Assembly (NCBI RefSeq): GCF_013282095.1
Contig: NZ_BLTJ01000006.1
Location: forward strand, 62,001 to 126,000
Source: Enterocloster alcoholdehydrogenati
GTDB taxonomy: Bacteria; Bacillota; Clostridia; Lachnospirales; Lachnospiraceae
Length of the DNA stretch: 64,000 nucleotides
Direction: 5' to 3'
In this document: positions 44,895-52,824 of the stretch, piece by piece
How positions within the stretch are numbered: position 1 is the stretch's first letter
Layout: each line of letters opens with the position of its first letter
The notes under the pieces: generated by a model
Told to the model about the DNA's origin: nothing
The model's input: the letters and a program-made list of their open reading frames with translations, nothing else
Database searches by the model: none
Made by a program: the position numbers and the translations under genes

Positions 44895-45590
44895 ATGAAA
44901 TCAGGAAAAAGATATGCAGAGGCCATGAAGAACGTAGACCGCGCTGCACTTTATGACGTAGCAGACGCTATCTCTATCGTTAAGAAGAACGCTTCTGCAA
45001 AATTTGACGAGACTGTAGAGCTTCATATCAGAACAGGATGTGACGGACGTCACGCTGATCAGCAGATCCGCGGCGCTGTTGTACTTCCTCACGGAACCGG
45101 CAAGGTTGTTCGTATCCTTGTATTCGCTAAGGGACCAAAGGCTGACGAAGCACAGGCAGCAGGCGCTGACTATGTAGGAGCTGAGGAACTGATCCCGAAG
45201 ATCCAGAACGAAGGATGGCTGGACTTCGATGTTGTTGTAGCAACTCCTGACATGATGGGCGTTGTTGGCCGTCTGGGCCGCGTACTTGGACCCAAGGGCT
45301 TAATGCCAAACCCCAAGGCTGGTACCGTAACCATGGACGTAACCAAGGCGATCAACGATATCAAAGCTGGTAAGATCGAATACAGACTTGACAAGACAAA
45401 TATTATCCATGTGCCAGTAGGAAAAGCTTCCTTTACCGAGGAGCAGTTAGCGGACAACTTCCAGACGCTTATGGACGCTATCTTAAAGGCAAAGCCAAGC
45501 ACCGTAAAGGGCGCATACTTAAAGAGCGTAGCTCTTACATCCACTATGGGTCCTGGCGTAAAGCTGAACGTGGCAAAGCTTTCCAACTAA
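44895..45590 (+). CDS. rplA: 50S ribosomal protein L1
   Basis: 231 residues, starting [25 protein letters not shown], with [20 protein letters not shown] and [15 protein letters not shown]. It forms the mobile L1 stalk and is a translational repressor of its operon in other bacteria. An L1-type site directly overlaps its ribosome binding region. Confidence 0.96.
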   Translation: MKSGKRYAEAMKNVDRAALYDVADAISIVKKNASAKFDETVELHIRTGCDGRHADQQIRGAVVLPHGTGKVVRILVFAKGPKADEAQAAGADYVGAEELIPKIQNEGWLDFDVVVATPDMMGVVGRLGRVLGPKGLMPNPKAGTVTMDVTKAINDIKAGKIEYRLDKTNIIHVPVGKASFTEEQLADNFQTLMDAILKAKPSTVKGAYLKSVALTSTMGPGVKLNVAKLSN

Positions 45591-45613
45591 TTTGGAGTCC
45601 AGAATATAAAATC

Positions 45614-45650
45614 ACAGCGGGAATCGCAGTTTGCGGTCCCGCTGTTTTTA
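45614..45650 (+). terminator. Terminator of the rplK-rplA unit
   Basis: ACAGCGGGA (45614-45622) pairs with TCCCGCTGT (45637-45645), with CGCA/TGCG inside, followed by TTTT. Confidence 0.88.
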
Positions 45651-45700
45651 GATTTCATGGAATGCTCCATTCTATGCTGGAAAAATCATATTAAAATCAG

Positions 45701-45729
45701 TTGACATTTAAAAGCAAATGTGCTATCTT
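45701..45729 (+). promoter_or_regulatory. Promoter of rplJ-rplL
   Basis: A perfect TTGACA (45701-45706), 17 bases, then TATCTT (45724-45729). Confidence 0.8.
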
Positions 45730-45735
45730 AATACA

Positions 45736-45860
45736 AGTGTTGAATGCCCGAAGACAGCAGGTACCGTAAGGTGTAAGTGTTATCGCCTGCCGAGGAACAT
45801 ACAAAACTCTAAGTGAGATTTTGCATCCTCTCTGTCCCTGCGGCAGGGAGGTTTTTTATA
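45736..45860 (+). ncRNA. L10 leader RNA with terminator
   Basis: Between the promoter and rplJ lies TGCCCGAAGACAGCAGGT ... GCCTGCCGAGG, the typical L10(L12)4-binding leader with CAGCAGG/CCTGC stem. It is followed by a CCCTG/CAGGG hairpin and six T (about 45826-45857), an intrinsic terminator. L10-L12 binding represses rplJL in Firmicutes. Family match is by pattern. Confidence 0.8.
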
Positions 45861-45916
45861 TCCGTTCCCATGCTATGGTTTTCAATGCGCAAATACTATA
45901 AGGAGGTAAACCATTC

Positions 45917-46417
45917 ATGGCAAAAGTTGAATTAAAGCAGCCAATCGTAGACGAGATCAAGGCTATGCTGGACGGCGCCTGCGGAGCAGTCGTAGTTGAC
46001 TACCGTGGTCTGACAGTAGAGCAGGATACAAAGCTGCGTAAGCAGTTAAGAGAAGCTGGCGTGTCTTACAAGGTATACAAGAATACCCTGATCAAGCGTG
46101 CCGCAGAAGGAACAGAGTTTGCAGCTCTGGATCCGCATCTGGAAGGACCTACTGCTCTTGCAGTATCCAAGGAAGATGCAACCGCTCCTGCAAGAATCCT
46201 GGCTGAGTTCGCAAAGACAGCTCCAAATCTGGAACTGAAAGGCTCCGTAGTAGACGGAACTTACTATGATCAGGCTGGTACTCAGGTGATCGCTACGATC
46301 CCATCCAGAGAGATCCTTCTTGGCAAGCTGCTTGGAAGCATCCAGTCCCCAATCACCAATCTGGCACGCGTTCTCAATCAGATCGCAGAAAAGAACGGTG
46401 GCGCAGCAGAGGCATAA
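45917..46417 (+). CDS. rplJ: 50S ribosomal protein L10
   Basis: 166 residues, AAGGAGG upstream. MAKVELKQPIVDEIKAMLDGACGAVVVDYRGLTV opening and the GPTALAVSKED region are typical of L10. The C-terminal helix recruits L7/L12 dimers to the stalk. It autoregulates through the leader. Confidence 0.96.
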   Translation: MAKVELKQPIVDEIKAMLDGACGAVVVDYRGLTVEQDTKLRKQLREAGVSYKVYKNTLIKRAAEGTEFAALDPHLEGPTALAVSKEDATAPARILAEFAKTAPNLELKGSVVDGTYYDQAGTQVIATIPSREILLGKLLGSIQSPITNLARVLNQIAEKNGGAAEA

Positions 46418-46480
46418 GTTTTGCTGCCTGAGAAAAAGACCATATAATCGATATTAAATAATAAACAGGAGGAAATTAAA

Positions 46481-46855
46481 ATGGCAAAGTTAACAACCGC
46501 TGAGTTTATCGAAGCTATCAAGGAATTATCCGTATTAGAACTGAACGAGTTAGTAAAGGCATGTGAGGAAGAGTTTGGCGTATCTGCAGCAGCAGGTGTT
46601 GTAGTTGCAGCAGCAGGCGCTGGCGCAGCAGCAGCTGAGGAGAAGACAGAGTTTGACGTAGAGCTGACTGAGGTTGGTCCTAACAAGGTTAAGGTTATCA
46701 AGGTTGTTCGTGAAGCTACCGGTCTTGGCCTGAAGGAAGCTAAGGACGTTGTAGACGGCGCACCAAAGGTATTAAAGCAGGGCGCTTCCAAGGAAGAGGC
46801 AGAGGATATCAAGACCAAGTTAGAGGCAGAGGGAGCAAAGGTTACTCTGAAGTAA
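46481..46855 (+). CDS. rplL: 50S ribosomal protein L7/L12
   Basis: 124 residues: N-terminal dimerisation domain ([30 protein letters not shown]), Ala/Gly hinge and the C-terminal domain [25 protein letters not shown]-type. Normal length. rpoB usually follows rplL, but here a terminator and a minus-strand wall-binding gene follow instead. Confidence 0.96.
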   Translation: MAKLTTAEFIEAIKELSVLELNELVKACEEEFGVSAAAGVVVAAAGAGAAAAEEKTEFDVELTEVGPNKVKVIKVVREATGLGLKEAKDVVDGAPKVLKQGASKEEAEDIKTKLEAEGAKVTLK

Positions 46856-46911
46856 TCACCACCCATACTGATAACTTCCTGAGATATCATTTCTGTATCA
46901 ACGGATATAAA

Positions 46912-46954
46912 AAGACCGCCGGTTCCGCAAAAATGGAGCCGGCGGTTCTTTTTA
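46912..46954. terminator. Bidirectional terminator after rplL
   Basis: ACCGCCGGTTCC pairs with GGAGCCGGCGGT, flanked by an A run on the left and TCTTTTT on the right. It serves rplL and the convergent repeat-protein gene, whose stop lies 5 bases beyond. Confidence 0.85.
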
Positions 46955-46958
46955 TATC

Positions 46959-47513
46959 TTACGGTATATAGACGCCATCGGTATCTACCCGGTACTGTCC
47001 CACCATAGTATCCCTGGCCATACTGCAGTCTGAATCATTGAAGAAATACCACTGTCCGCCTAACTCCTTCCAGCCGGTAGCCGCAGCTCCCGTTTCGGTC
47101 AGATAAAACCGTTTTCCATTATAATCCATCCAGGCATTTTTCATCATCCGTCCGTCGCCGCCCATATAATACCACAGATCGCCGCTTTCAACCCAGATAT
47201 TAGAAGCCTGTGCTCCCTGAGCGTTGACCCAGTACCACTGGCCGTCCGTGCTGACCCAGGACTGTTTTGCCATCTCTCCGTTGTCCTTCATCCAGTAGCG
47301 GTTCGCGCCATCCTGAACCCACTGGTTCTTCACAGGATTTCCATTGGAATCAAAATAATACCACTTGTTTTGAACATCTACCCATCCCGTTTTCCGGGAG
47401 GTAGCCACCGGGTTCACCGAAGTAGTCACATCTGCCAGTCCCATAAAAGCGGATCCGGCTCCCAGCACAGCCGCCAACCCCAAAGCAGCCGCAGTTTTCG
47501 TAAAACGTCTCAT
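46959..47513 (-). CDS. Small secreted cell-wall-binding repeat protein
   Basis: 184 residues: basic N-terminus and signal peptide ending near FMGLADV, then about six aromatic repeats (NKWYYFDSNGNPVKNQW, GQWYWVNAQG, DLWYYMGGDGRMMKNAW, GQWYFFND). No catalytic domain. It ends YRVDTDGVYIP, similar to 'TPDGVYV' segments of the 49.9-kb protein. GAAAGGAGAAGG precedes the ATG. It is probably a wall-attached structural or adhesive protein. Confidence 0.82.
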   Translation of the reverse strand: MRRFTKTAAALGLAAVLGAGSAFMGLADVTTSVNPVATSRKTGWVDVQNKWYYFDSNGNPVKNQWVQDGANRYWMKDNGEMAKQSWVSTDGQWYWVNAQGAQASNIWVESGDLWYYMGGDGRMMKNAWMDYNGKRFYLTETGAAATGWKELGGQWYFFNDSDCSMARDTMVGQYRVDTDGVYIP

Positions 47514-47564
47514 ATTCCTTCTCCTTTCAACACAATCGTCTGAAAATAGATGTTTGATAGTAAT

Positions 47565-47593
47565 ATAGTAAATCCCTTTGCGGTCACTGTCAA
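47565..47593 (-). promoter_or_regulatory. Promoter of the small repeat-protein gene
   Basis: On the minus strand TTGACA (47588-47593), 17 bases, TACTAT (47565-47570), 52 bases before the ATG. Confidence 0.75.
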
Positions 47594-47956
47594 TTATAAA
47601 ATGATAATTTTAAAAGAAAAAAGCCCCGGCCAATGTGACAAGCAATATGCCCTGTCGGATCTGCCTGGTTTGAGCCTGCCGCTTAATTTTGATACAAAGC
47701 AGGCGGCAGAAATAACTCCCAGAGCAGGAAACCGTTTTCCATCTCTGAACCCTCTGATTCATGTACTGATATAAGTACAAAAAGGGTCACATTCAATACT
47801 TTTGTAATAATTATGTAAGAAAATGCACAGGTAAATGTTATGGCTTTTTTTCGGAATTTATAATATACTATTTCATGTGATGGAGCTGGTTATTCATCCG
47901 GGAAATGTCAATATTCCTAAAAAACAGGAAAAAATGCAAAAAATGCAAAAAAAGTA
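47594..47956. other. Intergenic region without recognised genes
   Basis: AT-rich, divergent-promoter region between the small repeat-protein gene and the large surface-protein gene. A 74-codon open frame at 47550 lacks a ribosome binding site and is not accepted. Direct repeats of AAAATGCAAA occur just before the downstream promoter (about 47930-47950). Confidence 0.5.
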
Positions 47957-47985
47957 TTGATAATTTTCCTTATCGGAAGTATAAT
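47957..47985 (+). promoter_or_regulatory. Strong promoter of the surface-protein cassette
   Basis: TTGATA (47957-47962), 17 bases, TATAAT (47980-47985). The transcript would start near 47992, exactly where sequence similarity to the decayed downstream copy begins. Confidence 0.8.
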
Positions 47986-48051
47986 CTACTCGTAATGCAA
48001 TTAAGGAATTTCAAAAAGTATTTCAAAATCAAAAAGGAGAGTGCATTCATT

Positions 48052-49794
48052 ATGAAGAAGCAGACAAAGTTAGTTGCTGTACTTTCAACAGCAGCACTGC
48101 TCGCTATCGGCGCTTCCATGACTTCCTTCGCAGCTACAGGCTGGGCAGAAGAGGATGGCACATGGGTATACTATGACAAAGACGGCGAGAGAGCAACCGA
48201 TACCTGGAAGAAGTCCGGAAACAACTGGTATTACTTAGACAGCGACGGTGAGATGGCAGTAGATCAGCTCATCGAGGACGGCGACAACTACTACTACGTA
48301 GATGTAAACGGCGTTATGGCTTCTAATCAGTGGGTTGCTATTGAGAACGAGGATGCTGGTGAGGACAACGAGCCAGAGCATTACTGGTACTACTTCCAGG
48401 CTAATGGTAAGGCTCTGAAGAATGGTGATAATTCAAGCGTAGCTCTGAAGACTGTAAACGGCAAGAAGTATGCTTTCGATGAGGAAGGCAAGATGCTGTA
48501 CGGCTGGGTTTCCGCAGACAACGCAGAGCGCATTGACAATACAGATGGTGATGGCTTCAAGGAAGGCGATTACTACTTCGGCGGCGAGGATGACGGTGCA
48601 ATGACCACTGGCTGGTTACAGATGGACATTACATACGATGAGGCAACCAATGATTACGAGATCGCTCCTGTATTCAACGAGGATGAGGATCAGAGCCGTT
48701 GGTTCTACTTCCAGTCCAATGGTAAGAAGGTTAAGGCTTCTGACGGTGATGTTCAGAAGAGCAAGACTATCAATGGTAAGAAGTACGAGTTCGATCAGTA
48801 CGGTGCTATGACAGCAGAGTGGTCTCTGGATGTTGAGTCTGCATCTGATAACGGTGTAAGAACTGGCAACAGCTCCTCCTCTACTAACAGTGTAGCAGCT
48901 CAGTACGCTAAGGAGTGGAGATACTTCAACAGCGTTGAGGATGGTTCTCGCGTAAGCAAGGGCTGGTTCAAGGTAGTAGCAGCTGAGTACCTGAACTATG
49001 ACAAGTATAATGATGATGAGGATGCATGGTACTATGCAGATGGAAGCGGCAACCTGTATGCAGGTGAGTTCAAGACCATCAATGGCAAGAAGTACGCATT
49101 CAGAAACGATGGCCGTATGATCAGTGGCCTGAAGTTCATCAAGGGTGAGGGCACAGGCAGCTTAGATGTGAAGGCTGATGATGATGACAGCCATCCTTTC
49201 GATGATGAGGATCGTTTCGATGAGAGCGCTCTGTGGTATGAGGCTAACGGCTATGACTGCTACTACTTCGGTGATGGCGACGATGGCGCTATGAGAACCA
49301 ACAAGACCAGCGTAAGCATTGACGGCGACAACTACAACTTCTACTTCGAGAAGTCCGGCGGCAACAAGGGTGCTGGTGTGACTGGCGAGAAGGATGACAA
49401 GTATTATCAGACTGGTAAGCTTGTAAGAGCTGGCTCTGATGAGAAGTATCAGGCTGTTCAGTATGTAGATGAGGCTGATAAGAAGGGCTATGCTAAGCTG
49501 GATGATGCTGATGATTTCATTGATGCAGTTAAGGATGCTGGTTATTCTGTAAGCCAGGAGATCACTCAGGCAAATATTGATGCTCTTGGTATCAATAAGG
49601 ATACTGATGATATTAAGGAGATCGCTGTTATCACAGGTACTGATGGCAAGGCTGGTACCGATGCAAAAGAGTTCTTCTTAGTAAATACTTCCGGTAAGGT
49701 AATCGACAGCAAGTCCAAGAACAAGGACGGCAATGATTATCAGTTCGTAGTTGCTAAGGGCGGCGCTATCCTTGGTTACTACGTTGAGGACTAA
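48052..49794 (+). CDS. Large acidic secreted cell-wall-binding repeat protein
   Basis: 580 residues from the ATG at 48052 (MKKQTKLVAVLSTAALLAIG), AAGGAG 12 bases upstream. The signal peptide ends near TSFAATG. Degenerate aromatic wall-binding repeats (NNWYYLDSDGEMAV, NYYYVDVNGVMASNQW, RWFYFQSNGKKV, AWYYADGSGNLYAGEF) are interrupted by long Asp/Glu-rich stretches. The last 120 residues have fewer repeats and read like a small folded domain. Codons are strongly biased to a few choices, with unusual runs of GAT, GAG and GGT, and a strong promoter stands upstream, as for an abundant surface protein. An attenuating hairpin separates it from the next cassette gene. No enzymatic motif is seen. Confidence 0.82.
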   Translation: MKKQTKLVAVLSTAALLAIGASMTSFAATGWAEEDGTWVYYDKDGERATDTWKKSGNNWYYLDSDGEMAVDQLIEDGDNYYYVDVNGVMASNQWVAIENEDAGEDNEPEHYWYYFQANGKALKNGDNSSVALKTVNGKKYAFDEEGKMLYGWVSADNAERIDNTDGDGFKEGDYYFGGEDDGAMTTGWLQMDITYDEATNDYEIAPVFNEDEDQSRWFYFQSNGKKVKASDGDVQKSKTINGKKYEFDQYGAMTAEWSLDVESASDNGVRTGNSSSSTNSVAAQYAKEWRYFNSVEDGSRVSKGWFKVVAAEYLNYDKYNDDEDAWYYADGSGNLYAGEFKTINGKKYAFRNDGRMISGLKFIKGEGTGSLDVKADDDDSHPFDDEDRFDESALWYEANGYDCYYFGDGDDGAMRTNKTSVSIDGDNYNFYFEKSGGNKGAGVTGEKDDKYYQTGKLVRAGSDEKYQAVQYVDEADKKGYAKLDDADDFIDAVKDAGYSVSQEITQANIDALGINKDTDDIKEIAVITGTDGKAGTDAKEFFLVNTSGKVIDSKSKNKDGNDYQFVVAKGGAILGYYVED

Positions 49795-49829
49795 TCCTTA
49801 AACGGAAACTGACAATTAAAAATTAGGGG

Positions 49830-49886
49830 GAGAGCGTTGTGGCTGATATTGTTATTAGCTGCGGCGCTCTTCTTTTATATTTTAAA
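49830..49886 (+). terminator. Intercistronic terminator in the surface cassette
   Basis: GAGAGCG plus TTGTGGCT pairs with AGCTGCGG plus CGCTCTTC (49830-49872), with several G-T pairs, followed by TTTTATATTTT. It probably limits read-through into the second gene. A degenerate copy survives in the decayed duplicate (about 52390-52435). Confidence 0.75.
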
Positions 49887-49901
49887 AGGAGGGATACCTG
49901 A

Positions 49902-51038
49902 ATGATTAAAAGAAAACTGAAAGCTATCATATTGGCAGCGGCACTTTCTATTTCTGCAGCGTTCACTGCTGTTGCAGCCAATACCACTACCATGGAAAGC
50001 TGCGGAGCATATCTGTTTGAATGGCGTCCGGTAGACTGCGGGGATGGTCAGGCATTTGCCATCTTAGTAGGGGGAAACACAATTAATGAAAGCGATGTAA
50101 TCCTCAGAAGGGGGTATGACTATGCATATACGTTTAACCCCATGACATATTCCCGGCCTTGGGGACAGGTGCCGGATCTGGTAAATATCGATGGTGTATG
50201 GGGGATTCCAGAAAACTGGTCATCTCTTCCAGAAGGAGCACAGCCTACCACTCGTATTGTACTTTATACCAACAATAAAAACCTTTCCACCAATGAACGA
50301 TATATCGACGTGGTTCATCTGCCAGGAAATGTAGACACATCTACTCTTCCAGCAGAAGTCCGTAAATATCTGATCAATGTGGATGGATCAGATGCAGGAG
50401 CATATGAAGGAACAATCACCGCTGGCTGGGTTACGGAAAACAATCAGAAAAAATACCGCAAATCCGATGGAACTTATGTTACCAATGGCTGGCTTAACGT
50501 AGATGATGAGTCCTACTATATGGATGAAAACGGTGTTATGCTGGCAGATACCATCACTCCTGATGGAGTATATGTAAATGCCAATGGTGAAAAAACAAAC
50601 TATATGCCCGGCTGGTACCAGGATGCCGGAGGCTGGCACTATATTTTGAAAAATGGTCATTATGCCGGAGCAACCTGGATTCAGGATACAGATGGGAAAT
50701 GGTATTACATGAATATTGGAACCTATATGGAAACCGATGACATCACCCCCGACGGCTACTATGTAGATGCCAATGGCGTATGGGATGGAAAGCCAAGTAC
50801 TCAAAAGAACACTGTAAACCTTGGTCCTGGTATGGCAAAAGGATGGGAGCCGATCGATACCGGATGGAAATTCAAGCAGGAAGATGGGACCTATCTTACA
50901 AATAGCTGGCATCAGGATCCTGATGGCAAGTGGTATTACCTGAACGAGGATGGCTGGATGCTAAAAGACCAGACTACACCAGACGGCTACTATGTGGATT
51001 CTAATGGGGTGTGGAATGGAGCAAGTGCTGAAAACTAG
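49902..51038 (+). CDS. Secreted protein with unknown N-domain and wall-binding repeats
   Basis: 378 residues, AAGGAGGG upstream. A signal peptide ends near AVAANTT. A domain of about 150 residues follows that I do not recognise (ESCGAYLFEWRPVDCGDGQAF, then GYDYAYTFNP and RIVLYTNN); its two cysteines could form a disulphide. The rest has aromatic repeats (KWYYMNIGTYM, KWYYLNEDGWM) alternating with an unusual TPDGYYVDANGVW motif, found three to four times. Probably a surface protein partnered with the gene before it; a decayed copy of this pair lies 2.6 kb downstream. Confidence 0.78.
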   Translation: MIKRKLKAIILAAALSISAAFTAVAANTTTMESCGAYLFEWRPVDCGDGQAFAILVGGNTINESDVILRRGYDYAYTFNPMTYSRPWGQVPDLVNIDGVWGIPENWSSLPEGAQPTTRIVLYTNNKNLSTNERYIDVVHLPGNVDTSTLPAEVRKYLINVDGSDAGAYEGTITAGWVTENNQKKYRKSDGTYVTNGWLNVDDESYYMDENGVMLADTITPDGVYVNANGEKTNYMPGWYQDAGGWHYILKNGHYAGATWIQDTDGKWYYMNIGTYMETDDITPDGYYVDANGVWDGKPSTQKNTVNLGPGMAKGWEPIDTGWKFKQEDGTYLTNSWHQDPDGKWYYLNEDGWMLKDQTTPDGYYVDSNGVWNGASAEN

Positions 51039-51060
51039 CACAATGACTGTATGATATGTA

Positions 51061-51096
51061 AAAAGACTGCCCTGTTAAATGGAGCAGTCTTTTTTG
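51061..51096 (+). terminator. Terminator of the surface cassette
   Basis: AAAAGACTGC (51061-51070) pairs with GCAGTCTTTT starting at 51084, with a 13-base loop and a T run. Confidence 0.88.
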
Positions 51097-51102
51097 CATG
51101 GA

Positions 51103-51914
51103 TCATTTCAACAGGCATATTTTATCAAAGGGTATGAGGAAAAGAGAACTGTCCTGTTTTTGATACTCTAACACCTCTTTCGTAAAACCGGTCTTTGAAA
51201 ATAAAAAATAGAAAATCTGATCATAATGGAACAGTTTGCCCCTGTCTAATAACTGTTTTGTAATTTCTATATTAACAGGTACATTCCGCCATTTACACTC
51301 ACACAATAATGCCTGATTATCCTGAATCGCCATAATATCGATTTCTTCCTGCCTTTTTTTGACAGGATCCGTTCCCCACCACCTTCCGGTATTACCGGGT
51401 AAAAATGGGAGCTTGGTGTATATTTGAGGATGGTAAAGATATTGCTGGCAAATATCCTCAAACACGCGTCCGCTTTCTTCAAAAAATGTAAATGGGTGTA
51501 GTTTAAACTGAACCGTTCGGAGCCCGTAAAGCGGATTCTTATAGCCTAATACCTGCTCTTCCATAAAGCTAATGGAAGAACTGCGCAGAATTAGAAATAA
51601 ACGGTTGGTTTTCCAGCACTGGTCAATGTGGCTCTGAAGAATGGATGAGATAGGAGCCGGTCTTCAAATTACTAAATTGAGGGGCTGATACCGCGTGGAC
51701 GGCTAACGGTGATTCTGGCAGACCCGCCAGATTTTCTTTTTTCGTCCGTCCCCTCCACAGCCATATAGTAAACGGCGTGTTTATCCTTAATAAATTCATT
51801 AATCAGAGTGGTTTTGCCTATGCGCCTTCTTCCATGAAATACCGCAAATTCAAAATGATCACTGTTATAAAGCGATTCTAATTTTGCCAATTCTCTGGAC
51901 CTGCCAATAAACAT
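51103..51914 (-). pseudogene. Broken AAA ATPase / DUF234 family gene
   Basis: The N-terminal part starts at 51914 (MFIGRSRELAKLESLY) with the P-loop GRRRIGKTTLINEF. It loses frame near 51735; the shifted frame continues ENLAGL as in intact relatives. Most of the middle of the ATPase is missing. The C-terminal part (from about 51655) resumes ISSILQSHIDQCW...FLILRSSSISFMEEQVLGY and runs to 51103 with the nuclease-like DUF234 region (RWWG, EEIDIMA, CECKWR). Intact members are about 460 residues; only about 220 remain. These ATPases often travel with mobile or surface gene islands. Confidence 0.8.
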
Positions 51915-51993
51915 ATGTTCACCTTTTCTGCTAATCAAACAATTAGTAATTATATAATTAGTATACATTACAATGACGAAATAATTTTCTCTC

Positions 51994-52383
51994 AATGCAA
52001 TTAAGGAATTTCAAAAAGTATTTCAAAACCAAAAAGGAGAGTGCGTTCATTATGAAGAAGCAGACAAAGTTAGTTGCTGTACTTTCAACAGCAGCAATGC
52101 TCGCTGTCGGCGCTCTCTTGACTTCCTTGGTAGCTATAGGCGGGGCAGAAGAGGGGGGACATGGGTATACTATGACAGAGATGGCGCGCGTGTAACAGGC
52201 ACATATAAGACGTCCGGAAACAACGGGCATTACTTAGAAAGCGACGGAGAAGATGGCGCTATGAGAACCAATAAACAACCGTTGCAATTGACGGCGAGAA
52301 TTATAACCTTGACTTTGAAGAATCTGGCGGCAGCAACGGTACTGGTAAGGCTGGTGAGAAAGATGACAAGCAAAATGATTTAA
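51994..52383 (+). pseudogene. Decayed copy of the large surface-protein gene
   Basis: From 51994 the leader, ribosome binding site and signal peptide (ATG at 52052) are almost identical to 47995-48170. The frame then changes and stops at 52193. Sequence from about 52245 matches the distal part of the intact gene (EDGAMRTNK, IDGENYN, ESGGS, GEKDDK) in other frames. More than 1 kb of the middle is deleted. The match begins at the transcription start of the intact copy; the promoter itself was not duplicated. Confidence 0.85.
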
Positions 52384-52516
52384 TATAGCATAAGGGGGAA
52401 ACGTTATAACTGATATAGTAATATACTGGCTGTAACGCTTATTTTAGCTGTTGAAGGTGATTTAAGAAAATCTTTTTGTAAAACAATGTTAATTTTAAGA
52501 AAGATAAGTATTTTAT

Positions 52517-52755
52517 ATGATAAGAAAATATTTGTTATATTTGGGTCTGTTTGCCATCTTAGCGACCTCCTCTGCTATTCTGATTTTTGCTGATACTAAT
52601 TCTCTTGTTTCCAACACTTTAATGAAAAAGTGCGGAGTATATCTCTTCGAGAGGCCTCCAATTGACTGTGATAACAGAAATTATTTACAATTGCTGAAAG
52701 CTACGTAATTTCAAATAGGGGCTATAATTACGCCTATAAGTTGCGCTTTTAATGG
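52517..52755 (+). pseudogene. Decayed copy of the second surface-cassette gene
   Basis: MIRKYLLYLGLFAILA followed by KKCGVYLFERPPIDCD matches the N-terminal signal peptide and the CGAYLFEWRPVDCG segment of the 49.9-kb protein. A stop occurs at 52708, but the other frame continues AESYVISNRGYNYAYK, matching NESDVILRRGYDYAYT of the intact copy. So there is a frameshift, and everything after about residue 80 is lost. Confidence 0.82.
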
Positions 52756-52769
52756 CAAGATGGTATACT
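52741..52769 (+). promoter_or_regulatory. Promoter of the first polysaccharide unit
   Basis: TTGCGC (52741-52746), 17 bases, TATACT (52764-52769), then GTA. The same -35, spacing and -10 recur at 55755-55783. Confidence 0.65.
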
Positions 52770-52824
52770 GTAGAGCATGAAAGCTAATATACCACACAGA
52801 AGTAAAATCGAAAAGAGGTTAAGC

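Noticed and set aside
47550-47774. 74-codon frame between the divergent surface-protein promoters
   Set aside because: No ribosome binding site, and it begins inside the leader and promoter of the minus-strand gene.
52517-52708. 63-codon frame as a functional small secreted protein
   Set aside because: It has a signal peptide, but homology to the 49.9-kb gene continues in another frame after the stop, so it is a decayed copy.
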